Below, piece by piece: positions 1 to 9,675 of a DNA stretch of 64,000 bases (within the stretch, counting starts at the first letter, position 1; each line of letters opens with the position of its first letter). The notes under the pieces were generated by a model, which saw only the letters and a program-made list of their open reading frames with translations, was not told where the DNA came from and searched no databases. A program made the translations under genes and the position numbers. Where the stretch lies: the NCBI RefSeq assembly GCF_002001175.1, contig NZ_MUNT01000001.1, positions 124,001 to 188,000 on the forward strand, read 5' to 3'. The stretch is from Rhodanobacter sp. C03 (GTDB lineage: Bacteria > Pseudomonadota > Gammaproteobacteria > Xanthomonadales > Rhodanobacteraceae).

Positions 1-1670
1 TCGAGGATCACCGGCGCGGAGAATCCGCGCAGCAGGGAAGGCACCGGCGCGGTGATAACGTTGTTGAAGACGAAGCTCTGCTCGGCCTGTGCCAGTACCA
101 CCATGCATTCGGTCTCACGGGTGGATGGCTGGCCGTCCACATGCAACGGCAGCATGTCGCCGTTTCGCGTGAACAGGGCCAGCTTGACCGGGATCGGCAG
201 CGGCACCTTCGGCCCGTGTTCGGCGCCGGCCTGTATCTGCTGGGCCAGCGTGAGCGTGTATTCGCGCCGGGCGGCATCGTAGTGGCCGTGCGCCTTCAGT
301 CGCGGAGTGCCGGCCTGGGCGTACCAGGCAAGGTATGGCGTGAGGTCGATTCCGTTGGCTTCGCCGAGCGCGCCGAGAAAATCCTCCAGCGTGGCCGCGC
401 GGCCGTCGTTGCGTTCGAAATAGCGATCCATGCCTCGGCGGAAGCCGTCCTTGCCCAAGGCGCCGGCCAGCATGCGTACTAGCTCGGAGCCTTTCTCGTA
501 CACCGTGGCGGTATAGAAATTGTTGATCTCGCTGTATTGCGCCGGGCGCACTGGATGCGCCAGCGGACCGGCGTCCTCGGGGAACTGTGCACGGCGCAGC
601 AGCGCGACATCCTCGATGCGCTTCAGCGGCGCGGAATTCATGTCGGCGGAGAAACTCTGCTCACGGAACACCGTCAGCCCTTCCTTCAGCGACAGCTGGA
701 ACCAGTCGCGGCAGGTGACGCGGTTGCCGCTCCAGTTGTGGAAATACTCGTGCGCGACCACCGCTTCGACATGCCGATATTCGTCGTCGGTGGTCGAGTC
801 CGGGTCGGCCAGCAGATACTTCGCATTGAAGATGTTGAGACCCTTGTTCTCCATCGCGCCCATGTTGAAGTCGTGGGTGGCGACGACGTGGAACACATCC
901 AGGTCGTAGTTGCGGCCATAGGCCTTCTCGTCCCAGCGCATCGAGCGTTCCAGCGCGTCCATCGCGTAGTGGCAGCGGTCGATAACATCAGCCTCGGCCC
1001 AGATATTCAGCTGCACCGCGCGGCCGTCGGCGGTGACATAGTCGCGCTCGATCTTTTCCAGCCGGCCGGCCACCAGCGCGAACAGGTAGCTGGGTTTCGG
1101 ATGCGGATCGACGAAGCGCGCCCAATGCCGGCCACCCTCCAGTTCACCGGCGCCGTCCGGGTTGCCGCCCGCCAGCAGCACGGGAAAGCGTGCGCGGTCG
1201 GCGCGCAGGGTGACGCTGTAGCGCGACTGTACGTCGGGCCGGTCGGGGAAGAAGGTGATGTGGCGGAAGCCTTCGGCCTCGCACTGGGTCAGCAGGAAGC
1301 CGGCTTCGCGCGAGCCAGACAGGTACAGGCCTTCCAGCGCAGTGTTCGCTGCCGGGCGCAGCCGTACGCGGGTTTCCAGCACGCTGCCGTCGCGAGCACC
1401 ATCGACTTCCAGCACGTTGCCGACGTATCGATACGCGGTGGCCGGCAGTTGCTCGCCATCCAGCGCGATCGACAGCAGCTGCAGGTCCTCGCCATCCAGC
1501 CGCAGCGGCGCGGTCTGCGCCGGATCGCGCCGCAACAGCAGGCGGGCGAAGACTTCGCTGGCATCGATGCCGAGGTCGAAATCCAGCTCGACCGTCTCGA
1601 CCCGCCAGGCGGGTGCACGGTAATCGTTGAGACGAATCAGTGCAGGGGCTTGCTCGGAAAGTGCATTCAT
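1..1670 (-). CDS. pepN: Aminopeptidase N, M1 family (partial, C-terminus off window)
   Basis: Zinc metallo-aminopeptidase that removes N-terminal residues from peptides in the cytoplasm. The reading frame is open from an ATG at 1670 to the left window edge (556 codons). The start reads MNALSEQAPALIRLNDYRAP, matching the family N-terminus with its DYRAP motif. The substrate-anchoring GAMEN motif is at residues 271-275 and the zinc motif HEYFH at 307-311. It is followed by NWSGNR and by the Glu of LKEGLT, the usual third ligand. These spacings match E. coli PepN (about 870 aa), so roughly 300 C-terminal residues lie outside. It is divergent from the epimerase-like gene, with 69 bp between them. 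Confidence 0.95.
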   Translation of the reverse strand, partial: MNALSEQAPALIRLNDYRAPAWRVETVELDFDLGIDASEVFARLLLRRDPAQTAPLRLDGEDLQLLSIALDGEQLPATAYRYVGNVLEVDGARDGSVLETRVRLRPAANTALEGLYLSGSREAGFLLTQCEAEGFRHITFFPDRPDVQSRYSVTLRADRARFPVLLAGGNPDGAGELEGGRHWARFVDPHPKPSYLFALVAGRLEKIERDYVTADGRAVQLNIWAEADVIDRCHYAMDALERSMRWDEKAYGRNYDLDVFHVVATHDFNMGAMENKGLNIFNAKYLLADPDSTTDDEYRHVEAVVAHEYFHNWSGNRVTCRDWFQLSLKEGLTVFREQSFSADMNSAPLKRIEDVALLRRAQFPEDAGPLAHPVRPAQYSEINNFYTATVYEKGSELVRMLAGALGKDGFRRGMDRYFERNDGRAATLEDFLGALGEANGIDLTPYLAWYAQAGTPRLKAHGHYDAARREYTLTLAQQIQAGAEHGPKVPLPIPVKLALFTRNGDMLPLHVDGQPSTRETECMVVLAQAEQSFVFNNVITAPVPSLLRGFSAPVIL

Positions 1671-1739
1671 GCGGACAACAATAGGTGTGAGTATTGATCA
1701 GGCTAACATGGGGTGCTTTAACGGCAGGAGAACCCGGTA

Positions 1740-2750
1740 ATGCCATCGAATGCAGCGTGTTATACCGCCGAGCGCGCCCGGCTCGGCGAGCAGGAGATCG
1801 TGGTGCTGACCGGTCCCGGCGCCAGCCGGCGCCTGCGCATCGCGCGCCATGGCGCGGCCCTGCTCAGCTTCGAGGTGGCGCTGGACGGCGTCACGCATGA
1901 TCTGGCCGACGGCTACCGCGATGCGGCCGAAGTGGCCAGTCGACCGGGTTCGCGTTTCGCGATCATGGTGCCGTTCGCCGGACGGATCGCCGATGCTCGC
2001 TACCGCTTCGACGGCCAGTCGCAGGATCTGCAACCTGGTGTCGTTGGTGCTGCCCGTGCCAGCCGGCACGGCTTTGTGCGCGACACGGAGTTCGAGATCA
2101 CGGCACTCGAGGCGGATGAACATGCTGCGCGGGTGACGCTGGGTACGAAGTCGATCCGTCCGCAGCCGGGCTATCCGCACGCGATCGACCTGACCGTGAC
2201 CTTCACGCTGGATGCCGGCGGGATCACGCTGGAGGTGCGCATGCGCAATGTCGGCGACAGCGCGGCACCGTGCTTCTTCGGCTGGCACCCGTATTTCCGT
2301 CTGGCCGATACCACGGTCGATGGCTGGCAGTTGCAGATTCCCGCGCAGACCTTGATCCGCACCGATGCCGACCTGATCGCGCTGCCCGGTGCGGCGGCAT
2401 TTGTGGCACTCGATGAGGTGCCAGCCCTCGATTTCCGCAAGCCGCGGCTGCTTGGCGACAGCATTCTCGATCATGAATACACGAACCTGACTGCCGACGC
2501 CGATGGCCGCATCCGCACCCATTTGCGCGATCCGTCCAGCGGGCTCGGCATCGCGGTATGGCAGGAACACGGCGTGATGCATGCGTTCACCGCCGACACG
2601 ATCAGCCGCGATGCACGCCGCGCGATCGCGCTGGAGCCGATGGAATGCATGGCCGACGCATTCAACCGGCCCGAATGCGCCGACGCGATCCGCCTGTTGC
2701 CCGGTGCCGAGCGCAGCTTCCGTTGTGGCGTGGAGGTCCAGTTGCCATGA
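1740..2750 (+). CDS. Aldose 1-epimerase family protein
   Basis: 336-aa member of the galactose mutarotase-like superfamily, which interconverts alpha and beta anomers of free sugars or acts on related hexose phosphates. Visible family landmarks are GRIADARYRFDG near residue 80, SRHGFVRD near 108, and GWHPYFRL near 180, where the His is a family sugar-binding residue. The start ATG is preceded by GGCAGGAG. The stop overlaps the start of the next gene by 4 bp (ATGA), so the two are probably cotranslated. The exact sugar cannot be told from sequence. Confidence 0.85.
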   Translation: MPSNAACYTAERARLGEQEIVVLTGPGASRRLRIARHGAALLSFEVALDGVTHDLADGYRDAAEVASRPGSRFAIMVPFAGRIADARYRFDGQSQDLQPGVVGAARASRHGFVRDTEFEITALEADEHAARVTLGTKSIRPQPGYPHAIDLTVTFTLDAGGITLEVRMRNVGDSAAPCFFGWHPYFRLADTTVDGWQLQIPAQTLIRTDADLIALPGAAAFVALDEVPALDFRKPRLLGDSILDHEYTNLTADADGRIRTHLRDPSSGLGIAVWQEHGVMHAFTADTISRDARRAIALEPMECMADAFNRPECADAIRLLPGAERSFRCGVEVQLP

Positions 2751-3709
2751 GTTCTTCGCTGGGTGCGTTGCCAAGTTTCGAACAGATCCGCGATGCCGCC
2801 GCGCGCATCGCGCCGCATGCGCGGGTTACGCCGGTATTGCGTAGCGATGCGCTGGATGCGCTGAGCGGCGCCGAGCTGTATTTCAAATGCGAAAACCTGC
2901 AGCGCGGCGGTGCGTTCAAGTTCCGCGGCGCCTGCAATGCAGTATGGGCGTTGAGTGACGAGCAGGCTGCGCACGGCGTGGTCACGCATTCGTCCGGCAA
3001 CCACGGCAATGCGCTGGCGATGGCCGCTGCTACCCGCGGCATCGCTGCGCATGTGGTGGTGCCAGAAGGCGCGGTGCGCGCGAAGATCGCGGCGATCGGG
3101 CGCGCCGGCGCGATCCTGCATCGCTGCGCGCCGACCCAGGCCGCTCGCGAGGCGATGACGGCCGAGGTGCAAAAGATCACTGGCGCGGTGCTGGTGCACC
3201 CGTATGCCGACACCCAGGTGATGGCCGGGCAGGGCACCCTGGTGCTGGAGTTGTTGCAACAGGCAGCGGGACTGGATGCGCTGATCACACCGGTCGGTGG
3301 CGGTGGCCTGGCCAGCGGCGCGGCGATCGCTGCACATGCGATCGATCCGTCACTGAGCCTGTTCGGCGCGGAGCCGCTAGGCGCCGACGATGCCGCGCAA
3401 TCACTGGCCCGTGGTTCACGCGTCACCAGCGTGGTGCCGGACACGCTGTGCGACGGCCTGCGTGCACTGGTCGGCGAGCGCAACCTCGATGCCTTGCGCG
3501 CTCATAAGGTGGACGTGATCACCGTCAGCGACGCGGAAACCATCGCCGCGATGCAGCTGCTGTGGTCGGAGTTGAAGCAGGTGGTGGAAGTGTCCAGCGC
3601 CACCGTGCTGGCGGCGATCCTGCAGCAGCGCAAGCGCTTTGCCGGACGCCGCGTCGGCGTGGTGCTGACCGGCGGCAACGTCGATCTGCAGGTGTTGCCC
3701 TGGTATTAG
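2747..3709 (+). CDS. PLP-dependent serine/threonine dehydratase (serine racemase-like)
   Basis: 320-aa fold-type II PLP enzyme. The Schiff-base Lys lies in GGAFKFRGA near residue 55, the substrate loop is SSGNHGNA near 83, and the phosphate-binding loop is GGGGLASG near 185. No C-terminal ACT-like regulatory domain is present, unlike the biosynthetic IlvA at 14175-15740. This points to a catabolic threonine/serine dehydratase, a serine racemase or a hydroxyaspartate ammonia-lyase; sequence does not decide between them. The ATG at 2747 overlaps the epimerase stop. The frame stays open upstream, but an earlier start would lie inside the epimerase gene. Confidence 0.85.
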   Translation: MSSSLGALPSFEQIRDAAARIAPHARVTPVLRSDALDALSGAELYFKCENLQRGGAFKFRGACNAVWALSDEQAAHGVVTHSSGNHGNALAMAAATRGIAAHVVVPEGAVRAKIAAIGRAGAILHRCAPTQAAREAMTAEVQKITGAVLVHPYADTQVMAGQGTLVLELLQQAAGLDALITPVGGGGLASGAAIAAHAIDPSLSLFGAEPLGADDAAQSLARGSRVTSVVPDTLCDGLRALVGERNLDALRAHKVDVITVSDAETIAAMQLLWSELKQVVEVSSATVLAAILQQRKRFAGRRVGVVLTGGNVDLQVLPWY

Positions 3710-3715
3710 AGCGCG

Positions 3716-3733
3716 CCCCTGCGAAAGCAGGGG
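3716..3733. terminator. Bidirectional hairpin between convergent genes
   Basis: Perfect 7-bp stem CCCCTGC/GCAGGGG closed by a GAAA tetraloop. It occupies nearly the whole 24-bp gap between two convergent genes. There is no clear T-run on either side, so termination strength is uncertain. Confidence 0.55.
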
Positions 3734-4843
3734 TCAGGCCACTTCCGCCGACGTGGTGCTGCTGACCGGATCCGCTTCGGCGACGGCCGTGGCTGGCGAC
3801 TTGTGTTCGAACACATGCAGGTCCAGCTGGCTGACCGGAATCGGCCGGTAGCCTTCGCCAAACGCCACCTCGCCGGGTGTCCAGCCCTCGATACAGCGCA
3901 CCGCGCCCCAGAACCGCTTCAGTGCGGCCCAGTGCAGACCGACCAGGCCGTGGTCGTTGTCGGCATCGACGACCGGATCGCCCACGCCGGTCGGTCGCGG
4001 TGCCAGGCCATACAGCGACGTACCGAACAGCACGTCCCAGATCGAAAGCACCTGGCCGTAGTTGCAGATATGCAGGGTCGGTCGCTCGGGATCGACCAGC
4101 ATGTGGTGCAGGCGGTGGAATTTCGGATCGACAAACACCCGCTCGAACACCTTGCCGAAGCCGATGCGCGTGTTGGTATGCGAGAAGTTCTGCACCAGTT
4201 CGCCGAGCAGCATCAGCCACGCAAACTCGTCCGGATCCACGCCGATCACCAGGCCCACCACGGCCAGGATCATCGACTGGATGAAACCATCGACCAGGCT
4301 GCCGCGATCGTTGGTCCAGCAGCTCATCTGGCGCGTGCTGTGATGCATGCTGTGCAGCGCCCACCACCACGGGATCGCGTGCTGGGTGCGGTGCATCCAG
4401 TAGTACACGAAGTCGTACACCACGTAGTACGTCGCGAACAACACGAACGGGTGCTGGTTGAACCACGGTATCCAGTGCGTCAGCGCCAACGGCGAGCCGG
4501 TGCTCGAGGTGGCGCTGTCGACACCGCCGAACAGATGGCTGAACGGGGTCAGCACCAGATAGGTGAACAGCGGGAAGATGCCGAGCAGCATCAGCAGCGT
4601 GTAGTTGCGGTCGACCAGGGTCAGCTTGCGATCGGCCCACTTTTCGGCCGGAAACCAGGTTTCCAGCGGGCGAAACAGGAAGCCGATGATGCCCACCTGC
4701 AGCGCCGCGATCATCAGCGAGGCGGAAATGTCGTTGGGATCGCCGGCCAGCCCGTTCAGATGCAACACATCCAGGAAGGGCACGACCGCATGGGCACTCA
4801 GCCAACTGACCCCGTGAGCCCACCATTGAGACAAATCAAACAT
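3734..4843 (-). CDS. Sterol desaturase / fatty acid hydroxylase family membrane protein
   Basis: 369-aa integral membrane di-iron oxygenase. The histidine clusters of the fatty acid hydroxylase family are visible: YWMHRTQH (HX3H), ALHSMHHS (HX2HH) and HRLHHM (HX2HH), set among several hydrophobic segments. The ATG at 4843 (MFDLSQWW) is preferred because GAAGAA lies 6 nt upstream; an ATG two codons earlier (4849) is also possible. Family members hydroxylate or desaturate lipids or sterols; the substrate here is unknown. The window holds a second, only distantly similar family member at 50395-51657. Confidence 0.85.
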   Translation of the reverse strand: MFDLSQWWAHGVSWLSAHAVVPFLDVLHLNGLAGDPNDISASLMIAALQVGIIGFLFRPLETWFPAEKWADRKLTLVDRNYTLLMLLGIFPLFTYLVLTPFSHLFGGVDSATSSTGSPLALTHWIPWFNQHPFVLFATYYVVYDFVYYWMHRTQHAIPWWWALHSMHHSTRQMSCWTNDRGSLVDGFIQSMILAVVGLVIGVDPDEFAWLMLLGELVQNFSHTNTRIGFGKVFERVFVDPKFHRLHHMLVDPERPTLHICNYGQVLSIWDVLFGTSLYGLAPRPTGVGDPVVDADNDHGLVGLHWAALKRFWGAVRCIEGWTPGEVAFGEGYRPIPVSQLDLHVFEHKSPATAVAEADPVSSTTSAEVA

Positions 4844-4913
4844 CGGCATTTCTTCAGTTCCGGCAGCGTTGCATGATATCGCCGCGTGCAAGGCCGGAGG
4901 CTGAATGGCCCCC

Positions 4914-5801
4914 TCAAGCGCGTCGCCGCGCGCCCACGCCGCTGACCGCGACCAGACCCAGCAGCACCAGGGCGATGCCGACTATTTCCATCATCGACGG
5001 CTGTTCGTGCAGGATCAGCCACGCCAGCAGCACGCTGACGATCGGCACGCCGAGGCTGCACAGACTGGCCACCGTGGTGGGCAGGCGTTGCAGCACAATC
5101 GACCACAGCCACCATGCCAGGCTGGACGCCAGCACCACGCTATAGGCCAGTGCGCCGATGAAGGCCCAGTTCCAGTCGATCGGGCGTTGCGGCACCGCCA
5201 GCGCGACCACGGCAAGCGCCACGCCACCGGCCAGCATCTGCCACGCGGTGAGGCTGAGCACGGAGAACGTGCGCTGGCGGAACAGCCGCTTGCTCAGCAC
5301 CGTGCCGGCCGCCCACGCCACGCCGCCGGCAATCGCCAGCGTGGTGCTCACCACGCTGCCCATGCCATGCCACGGCTCGATGATGCATAGCAGGCCCAGC
5401 GCGGCCAGCGCCAGCCCCAGCCAGTGTCGCCGGCTCGGCCGTTCACCCAGCAGCAGCCACGCCAGCAGCACCGCCCAGAACGGCATCGTGTAGGCCAGCA
5501 GCGCCACATGACCGGCGCCGCCGTCGAGCAGCGCCCATTGCTCCAGCCCCTGGAACGCCGCGGTCTGGCACAGGCCGATCAGGATCGTCGGCAGCAGCGG
5601 CGGCGGTCGCAACGATTGCCGCGAGATCAGCAGCGCCGCAAACAGCACCGCCGCGCCCAGCAGGTAGCGCAACGCGGCGAAGTTGAACGGCCCGGCATGC
5701 GCCAGCACCTGTTTCATCACCACCCAGCTGTAGGCCCAGACCAGGATGGTGACGAGCAGCGCGAGCACCGCGCCGCGGCGTGGCGAGGAGGAAGACGACA
5801 T
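4914..5801 (-). CDS. EamA/DMT-family transporter
   Basis: About 295 aa with ten predicted hydrophobic helices arranged as two EamA repeats (about residues 8-135 and 145-285). This is typical of drug/metabolite exporters in the inner membrane. Landmarks include FAALRYLLGAAVL in the first repeat and VPIVSVLLAWLILHEQPS in the second, with the conserved Glu of the E(R/Q)P turn. It begins MSSSSSPRRG; the ribosome-binding site is weak, so the start is less certain. It lies 70 bp downstream of the hydroxylase gene on the same strand. The substrate is not predictable. Confidence 0.85.
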   Translation of the reverse strand: MSSSSSPRRGAVLALLVTILVWAYSWVVMKQVLAHAGPFNFAALRYLLGAAVLFAALLISRQSLRPPPLLPTILIGLCQTAAFQGLEQWALLDGGAGHVALLAYTMPFWAVLLAWLLLGERPSRRHWLGLALAALGLLCIIEPWHGMGSVVSTTLAIAGGVAWAAGTVLSKRLFRQRTFSVLSLTAWQMLAGGVALAVVALAVPQRPIDWNWAFIGALAYSVVLASSLAWWLWSIVLQRLPTTVASLCSLGVPIVSVLLAWLILHEQPSMMEIVGIALVLLGLVAVSGVGARRRA

Positions 5802-5890
5802 GCGCAGGCCGGCAGGAAAGGGGGCGACAAGTCTAGCGGTGTCGGCTACGTTGTGCCGGCGCTCTTCCTGTACCTGCCGGATCCGGACCC

Positions 5891-6481
5891 ATGACCAAGC
5901 CTGCCGACCTGCCACGCTGCCACTGGGCCACCGGCAGCGATGCCTTGATGTGCCACTACCACGACACCGAATGGGGCACGCCACTGCATGACGATCGCGC
6001 GCTGTTCGAGTTCCTGTGCCTGGAAGGTGCACAGGCCGGCCTGTCCTGGCACACCGTACTGGCCAAGCGCGAGAACTACCGCAAGGCCTTCCACCATTTC
6101 GAGATCGCCCGCGTCGCCGCGATGAAGGATCGCGAACTGGAAAATCTGCTGCTCGACCCCGGCATCATCCGCAATCGCCTGAAGGTGACGGCCACACGCG
6201 ACAACGCGAAAGTTGCGCTGGAAGTGATCGATGAGTTCGGCAGTCTGGACGCTTATCTGTGGTCATTCGTCGACGGCAAGCCGCTGGTCAATCGCTGGCG
6301 CGACAAGAGCGAAGTGCCGGCCAGCACCGAGTTGTCCGACCGCATGAGCAAGGCGTTGAAGAAGCGCGGCTTCCGCTTCGTCGGCACGACGATCTGCTAT
6401 TCGCTGCTGCAGGCGACCGGGATGATCAATGATCATCTTGTCGGGTGTTTCCGGCACAAAGCATGTAGCGGGAAGAAGTGA
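5891..6481 (+). CDS. tag: DNA-3-methyladenine glycosylase I
   Basis: 196-aa base-excision repair enzyme that removes 3-methyladenine from alkylated DNA. The Zn-binding set of the Tag family is visible as Cys10, His24 (in YHDTEWG), His182 and Cys186 (NDHLVGC). The motifs EGAQAGLSW and GFRFVGTTICYSLLQATG are characteristic. Length is normal for the family. It is divergent from the EamA gene, with an 89-bp gap that must hold both promoters. Confidence 0.97.
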   Translation: MTKPADLPRCHWATGSDALMCHYHDTEWGTPLHDDRALFEFLCLEGAQAGLSWHTVLAKRENYRKAFHHFEIARVAAMKDRELENLLLDPGIIRNRLKVTATRDNAKVALEVIDEFGSLDAYLWSFVDGKPLVNRWRDKSEVPASTELSDRMSKALKKRGFRFVGTTICYSLLQATGMINDHLVGCFRHKACSGKK

Positions 6482-6589
6482 GCGTTATTTCTTGTGAATG
6501 ACCGCTTTCACCCAAAGCAGACCTTCAAAAGAAGCGTTGAGCAAGTTCGAACCGCATGTGGCTAAGATGCACGAAAGCAAAGGGGCACT

Positions 6590-7075
6590 ATGAATATTTC
6601 GCACTATTGGGGTTTGCTTTTGGTGCCGGCCGCGATCATATACGTGGCATTGGCAATGAGGCAGCACCATCAAATCGTAGGGGATACGGAGATTTACAGA
6701 ATTCCCTATGCCTATACTTTCTTGTGTTTCGCGGGCTTTGTATTTTTTGAGATCCTCCCGTTCTGGAAAAGCATCCCGAGCGACGCCGTTTCATTTGTGG
6801 TTTACCACGTATTTTTCCCGCTTCCCTTTTTTGTGGTTTGGCTCCGAAACCTGATGTATAGAGTTGAAGTTACAGGTAGCAAGGTCGTGGTAGGGGCGTT
6901 CCCAAGGCATCAGTTTGATATGCATGACATCGTCGACTCTGATCTGACGGAAGGGCGGGCGCAGGTGCTGACCCTTCGACTGCGTAATGGAAAAAAACGA
7001 TACATATCGGGATACATAGCTGACTTCAAACCGCTTGCTGCGAAGCTCGTCAGGCAGGTCGGAAGAATTGATTAG
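6590..7075 (+). CDS. Hypothetical membrane protein, AT-richer than neighbours
   Basis: 161 aa, not recognised. Three hydrophobic segments are visible (about residues 7-24, 42-58 and 66-86). They are followed by a soluble C-terminal half with alternating polar/hydrophobic residues (VEVTGSKVVVGAFPRHQFD), which could be a small beta-rich PH-like domain. Codon usage is visibly less GC-biased than in the flanking genes, which suggests horizontal acquisition or weak expression. It follows tag by 108 bp and is convergent with bioC. No functional clue comes from its neighbours. Confidence 0.6.
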   Translation: MNISHYWGLLLVPAAIIYVALAMRQHHQIVGDTEIYRIPYAYTFLCFAGFVFFEILPFWKSIPSDAVSFVVYHVFFPLPFFVVWLRNLMYRVEVTGSKVVVGAFPRHQFDMHDIVDSDLTEGRAQVLTLRLRNGKKRYISGYIADFKPLAAKLVRQVGRID

Positions 7076-7173
7076 TGGTCCGCCACTAGCCGCGAGCGGT
7101 CCTTGCGTAGCGGACGGCAAACGAAGGTCCGCCACCCAAAGCGGACATTCCGGATTCCGCAAAATCTTCGATT

Positions 7174-8055
7174 TCAGCGCCGCCTCGACCCACGCAAATT
7201 CTCGATCGAAAAGCTGGCAATCTCGCCGCCATCGGCACCGCGGCGTGGTTGACCAATCGGCGGCCCCCACGCATGCGCAGTGACGACTTCCCACGTCGCC
7301 GGAATGCGCCCGTCCACGCGCATCGCTTCATAGGTGGCAAGCATGCGCTGGTAGCGTGACTTGCCGGTGAGGCCGCGTTCGCGTGTGCTGTCAGCATTCG
7401 TGGCGCCGAGGCCCTGCAGTTCTTCGAGCAGTTTGCGCGGCTCGCTGTAGGTCAGGGTGTAGCGGAACACGTCCAGTACCGGGTCGCGCAGGCCGGCGGC
7501 GAGCATGGCGTCGCCGACATCGTGCATGTCGAGGAAGCGGCTGACATGTGCCTGCTGGTCGGCTTCGGCCCATGAGGCGCGCAGTTCCTTCAGCGTATCC
7601 GGGCCGAAGGTGGAGAACGCCAGCAGGCCGCCGGGTTTCAGCACGCGCGCGCATTCGTTGAATAGTGCGGGCAGGTCGTCGATCCACTGGAAGCACAGGT
7701 TGGAATGCAGCACGTCGATGCTGTGGTCGGGCAGCGGCAGCGCCGTGGCTTCGGCGCAGACGCGTTGGAAGGGCTTGAGCCAGCTTGCGTGCTGTTTCGC
7801 CGCGCGCAGCATCGGCAGCGCCAGGTCGACGGCGATCACTTCGGCCTTGGCATAACGCTGCTTCAGTAGCGCGCTGCCGCGGCCGGTGCCGGCGCCCACA
7901 TCGATCACGCGTTGTGGTGTCTGCGTATAGAAGTCCAGACGCTCCAGCAAGGCGGCCTGCACTTCACGCTGCAGCACGTCGTGTTGTTCGTAGCTTTTGG
8001 CGGCGCGGCCGAAGTGACGGCGCACCAGCTGGCGGTCGAGGTGGAAGTCGCTCAT
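7174..8055 (-). CDS. bioC: Malonyl-[acyl-carrier protein] O-methyltransferase BioC
   Basis: 293-aa SAM-dependent methyltransferase that caps malonyl-ACP as its methyl ester so that fatty acid synthesis can build the pimeloyl chain of biotin. The SAM motif VIDVGAGTGRGS is near residues 50-61, with the acidic residue after strand 2 in AVDLA. The N-terminal family signature VRRHFGRAAKSYEQHDVLQ is present. It is the last gene of the bio operon, and its ATG overlaps the bioH stop by 4 bp (ATGA). Confidence 0.95.
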   Translation of the reverse strand: MSDFHLDRQLVRRHFGRAAKSYEQHDVLQREVQAALLERLDFYTQTPQRVIDVGAGTGRGSALLKQRYAKAEVIAVDLALPMLRAAKQHASWLKPFQRVCAEATALPLPDHSIDVLHSNLCFQWIDDLPALFNECARVLKPGGLLAFSTFGPDTLKELRASWAEADQQAHVSRFLDMHDVGDAMLAAGLRDPVLDVFRYTLTYSEPRKLLEELQGLGATNADSTRERGLTGKSRYQRMLATYEAMRVDGRIPATWEVVTAHAWGPPIGQPRRGADGGEIASFSIENLRGSRRR

Positions 8056-8837
8056 CGGACGTGCTCAGGGTGAATGTGTGCCAGCAAGGGCTGGAGTGCC
8101 TGTGCCACCGCATCGGCATGGCCGAAGAACGGTGCATGGCCGGCGTGATCGATTTCGTCGTAACTGCCGCCGCATTGGCTGGCCGACCATTGCATCGCCT
8201 GCGGATGCACCAGCCGGTCGCGGCGGCCGGCGATCCATGCGCTTGGCACGCTGAGGTCGGGCAAGCCGGCGCGGCGGTCGCCGGTGTCCAGGATGCGGAT
8301 GCCTTCCTGCAATACGCGCAGATCGGGTTCGCCGCGGGCGAATACCAGCGTGCGCAGCTGTCGCAGTTCGGCGCGTGGATCGGCGCTGCCCATCGCCTCC
8401 AGCGCGAGGAAGCGCTCGATCGTGCCGTGGTAATCGGTTTCCAGATCGGTAGCCAGCTGCTGCACCATCGCGGCATCGTTGCCATACGGCCAGCTGGCAT
8501 CGCGCACGAAGCGCGGCGTGGCGCACAGCATCGCCAGGCCGCGTACCTGCTGCGGTAGATCCAGTGCGGCAGTCAACGCGATCAGTCCACCCAGCGACCA
8601 GCCCAGCCAGATCGCCGGCGGGGTGATCGCGGCAATCGCGGCGGCGCAGTCACTCGGCTCCAGCGGCAGTCCGCAGTCGCGTGAATAGCCATGGCCGGGC
8701 AGGTCGACCACGTACATCGTGCAGTGTTCTTCCAGCGCCTCGACCAGCAGGGCCAGCACGCCGCCGTGCATCGCCCAGCCATGCAGCAGCACCATCGGCA
8801 CCGGGCCGTGGCCGCGCTTCTCCATGTACAGGCTCAT
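8052..8837 (-). CDS. bioH: Pimeloyl-[acyl-carrier protein] methyl ester esterase BioH
   Basis: 261-aa alpha/beta hydrolase that releases the methyl group from pimeloyl-ACP methyl ester, ending the BioC/BioH chain-building phase. The oxyanion region [10 protein letters not shown], the nucleophile elbow GWSLGG, the acid in AGRRDRLV and the His in DHAGHAPFF are all visible. It overlaps both neighbours by 4 bp (ATGA at 8834-8837 and 8052-8055), indicating coupled translation. Confidence 0.93.
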   Translation of the reverse strand: MSLYMEKRGHGPVPMVLLHGWAMHGGVLALLVEALEEHCTMYVVDLPGHGYSRDCGLPLEPSDCAAAIAAITPPAIWLGWSLGGLIALTAALDLPQQVRGLAMLCATPRFVRDASWPYGNDAAMVQQLATDLETDYHGTIERFLALEAMGSADPRAELRQLRTLVFARGEPDLRVLQEGIRILDTGDRRAGLPDLSVPSAWIAGRRDRLVHPQAMQWSASQCGGSYDEIDHAGHAPFFGHADAVAQALQPLLAHIHPEHVR

Positions 8838-9616
8838 GCGCCGGGGTCCTTGTCCTTGTCTTTGGCGCGCGGTGCGGGCATCGGAATGCCGGCCGGCGTC
8901 AGTGTGCTGTCGATCGCAACGCGTCCATCGAACACGAAACAGTCGCCGTGCCAGTGGGTGCCGTCGGTCTGTTCCAGGTATTTCAGGATGCCGCCTTCGA
9001 GCTGGTAGACGTCCGACATGCCGAGATCGCGCATGTGCAGCGCGGCCTTCTCGCAACGGATGCCGCCAGTGCAGTACGAGACGATGGTCTTGCCCTCGTA
9101 GCGTGCACGGTCGGCGGCGATTGCCGCAGGAAACTCGGTGAAGCTGGCAATGCGGTAATCCACTGCCAGCGGGAACTTGCCGACATCGACCTCGTAGTCG
9201 TTACGGGTGTCCAGCAGCACGACTTCGCGGCCCTCATCGTCATGGCCCTGATCCAGCCAGCGCTGCAGAGTGAGTGCATCCACCGCGGGTGCGCGACCGC
9301 CTTCGGGACGGACCATCGGCAATCGCATGGTGATGATTTCCTGCTTCAGGCGCACCCGCATGCGGCTGAACGGCGCATCGTCGGACAACGATTCCTTCGG
9401 CTCGATATCAGCAAAGCGCGGATCTTCGTGCAGCGTGGCCATGAAACCGTCGATCGACGCGCGGCCGCCGGCGAGAAACAGATTGATGCCTTCCGGCGCC
9501 AGCAGGATCGTGCCTTTCAGCGCCAGCGCCTCGCAGCGTTCGCGCAGCCGCTCGCGCAGCGTGGGCAGCTCGTCCAGGCTGATGAATTTATAGGCGGAGA
9601 TATTGACGATCGACAT
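8834..9616 (-). CDS. trhO: tRNA uridine(34) hydroxylase TrhO (rhodanese family)
   Basis: 260-aa protein of the YceA/TrhO family, which forms 5-hydroxyuridine at tRNA position 34 with oxygen. An N-terminal ferredoxin-like part ([25 protein letters not shown]) precedes a rhodanese domain with catalytic Cys in [12 protein letters not shown] near residue 180. The C-terminal tail is rich in Lys/Asp. The gene sits between bioF (59-bp gap) and bioH (4-bp overlap), so a tRNA-modification enzyme is cotranscribed with biotin synthesis. No direct metabolic link is evident. Confidence 0.93.
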   Translation of the reverse strand: MSIVNISAYKFISLDELPTLRERLRERCEALALKGTILLAPEGINLFLAGGRASIDGFMATLHEDPRFADIEPKESLSDDAPFSRMRVRLKQEIITMRLPMVRPEGGRAPAVDALTLQRWLDQGHDDEGREVVLLDTRNDYEVDVGKFPLAVDYRIASFTEFPAAIAADRARYEGKTIVSYCTGGIRCEKAALHMRDLGMSDVYQLEGGILKYLEQTDGTHWHGDCFVFDGRVAIDSTLTPAGIPMPAPRAKDKDKDPGA

Positions 9617-9675
9617 GCGGGGGTATCGGTAAAGCAAGCGGGCAATTATACGCGGCGGCGGCTGGTCGCCTGCTT

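Noticed and set aside
3803-4876. 357-codon plus-strand frame opposite the sterol desaturase gene
   Set aside because: Antisense shadow rich in His/Gln/Arg, with no start signal and no recognisable domain.
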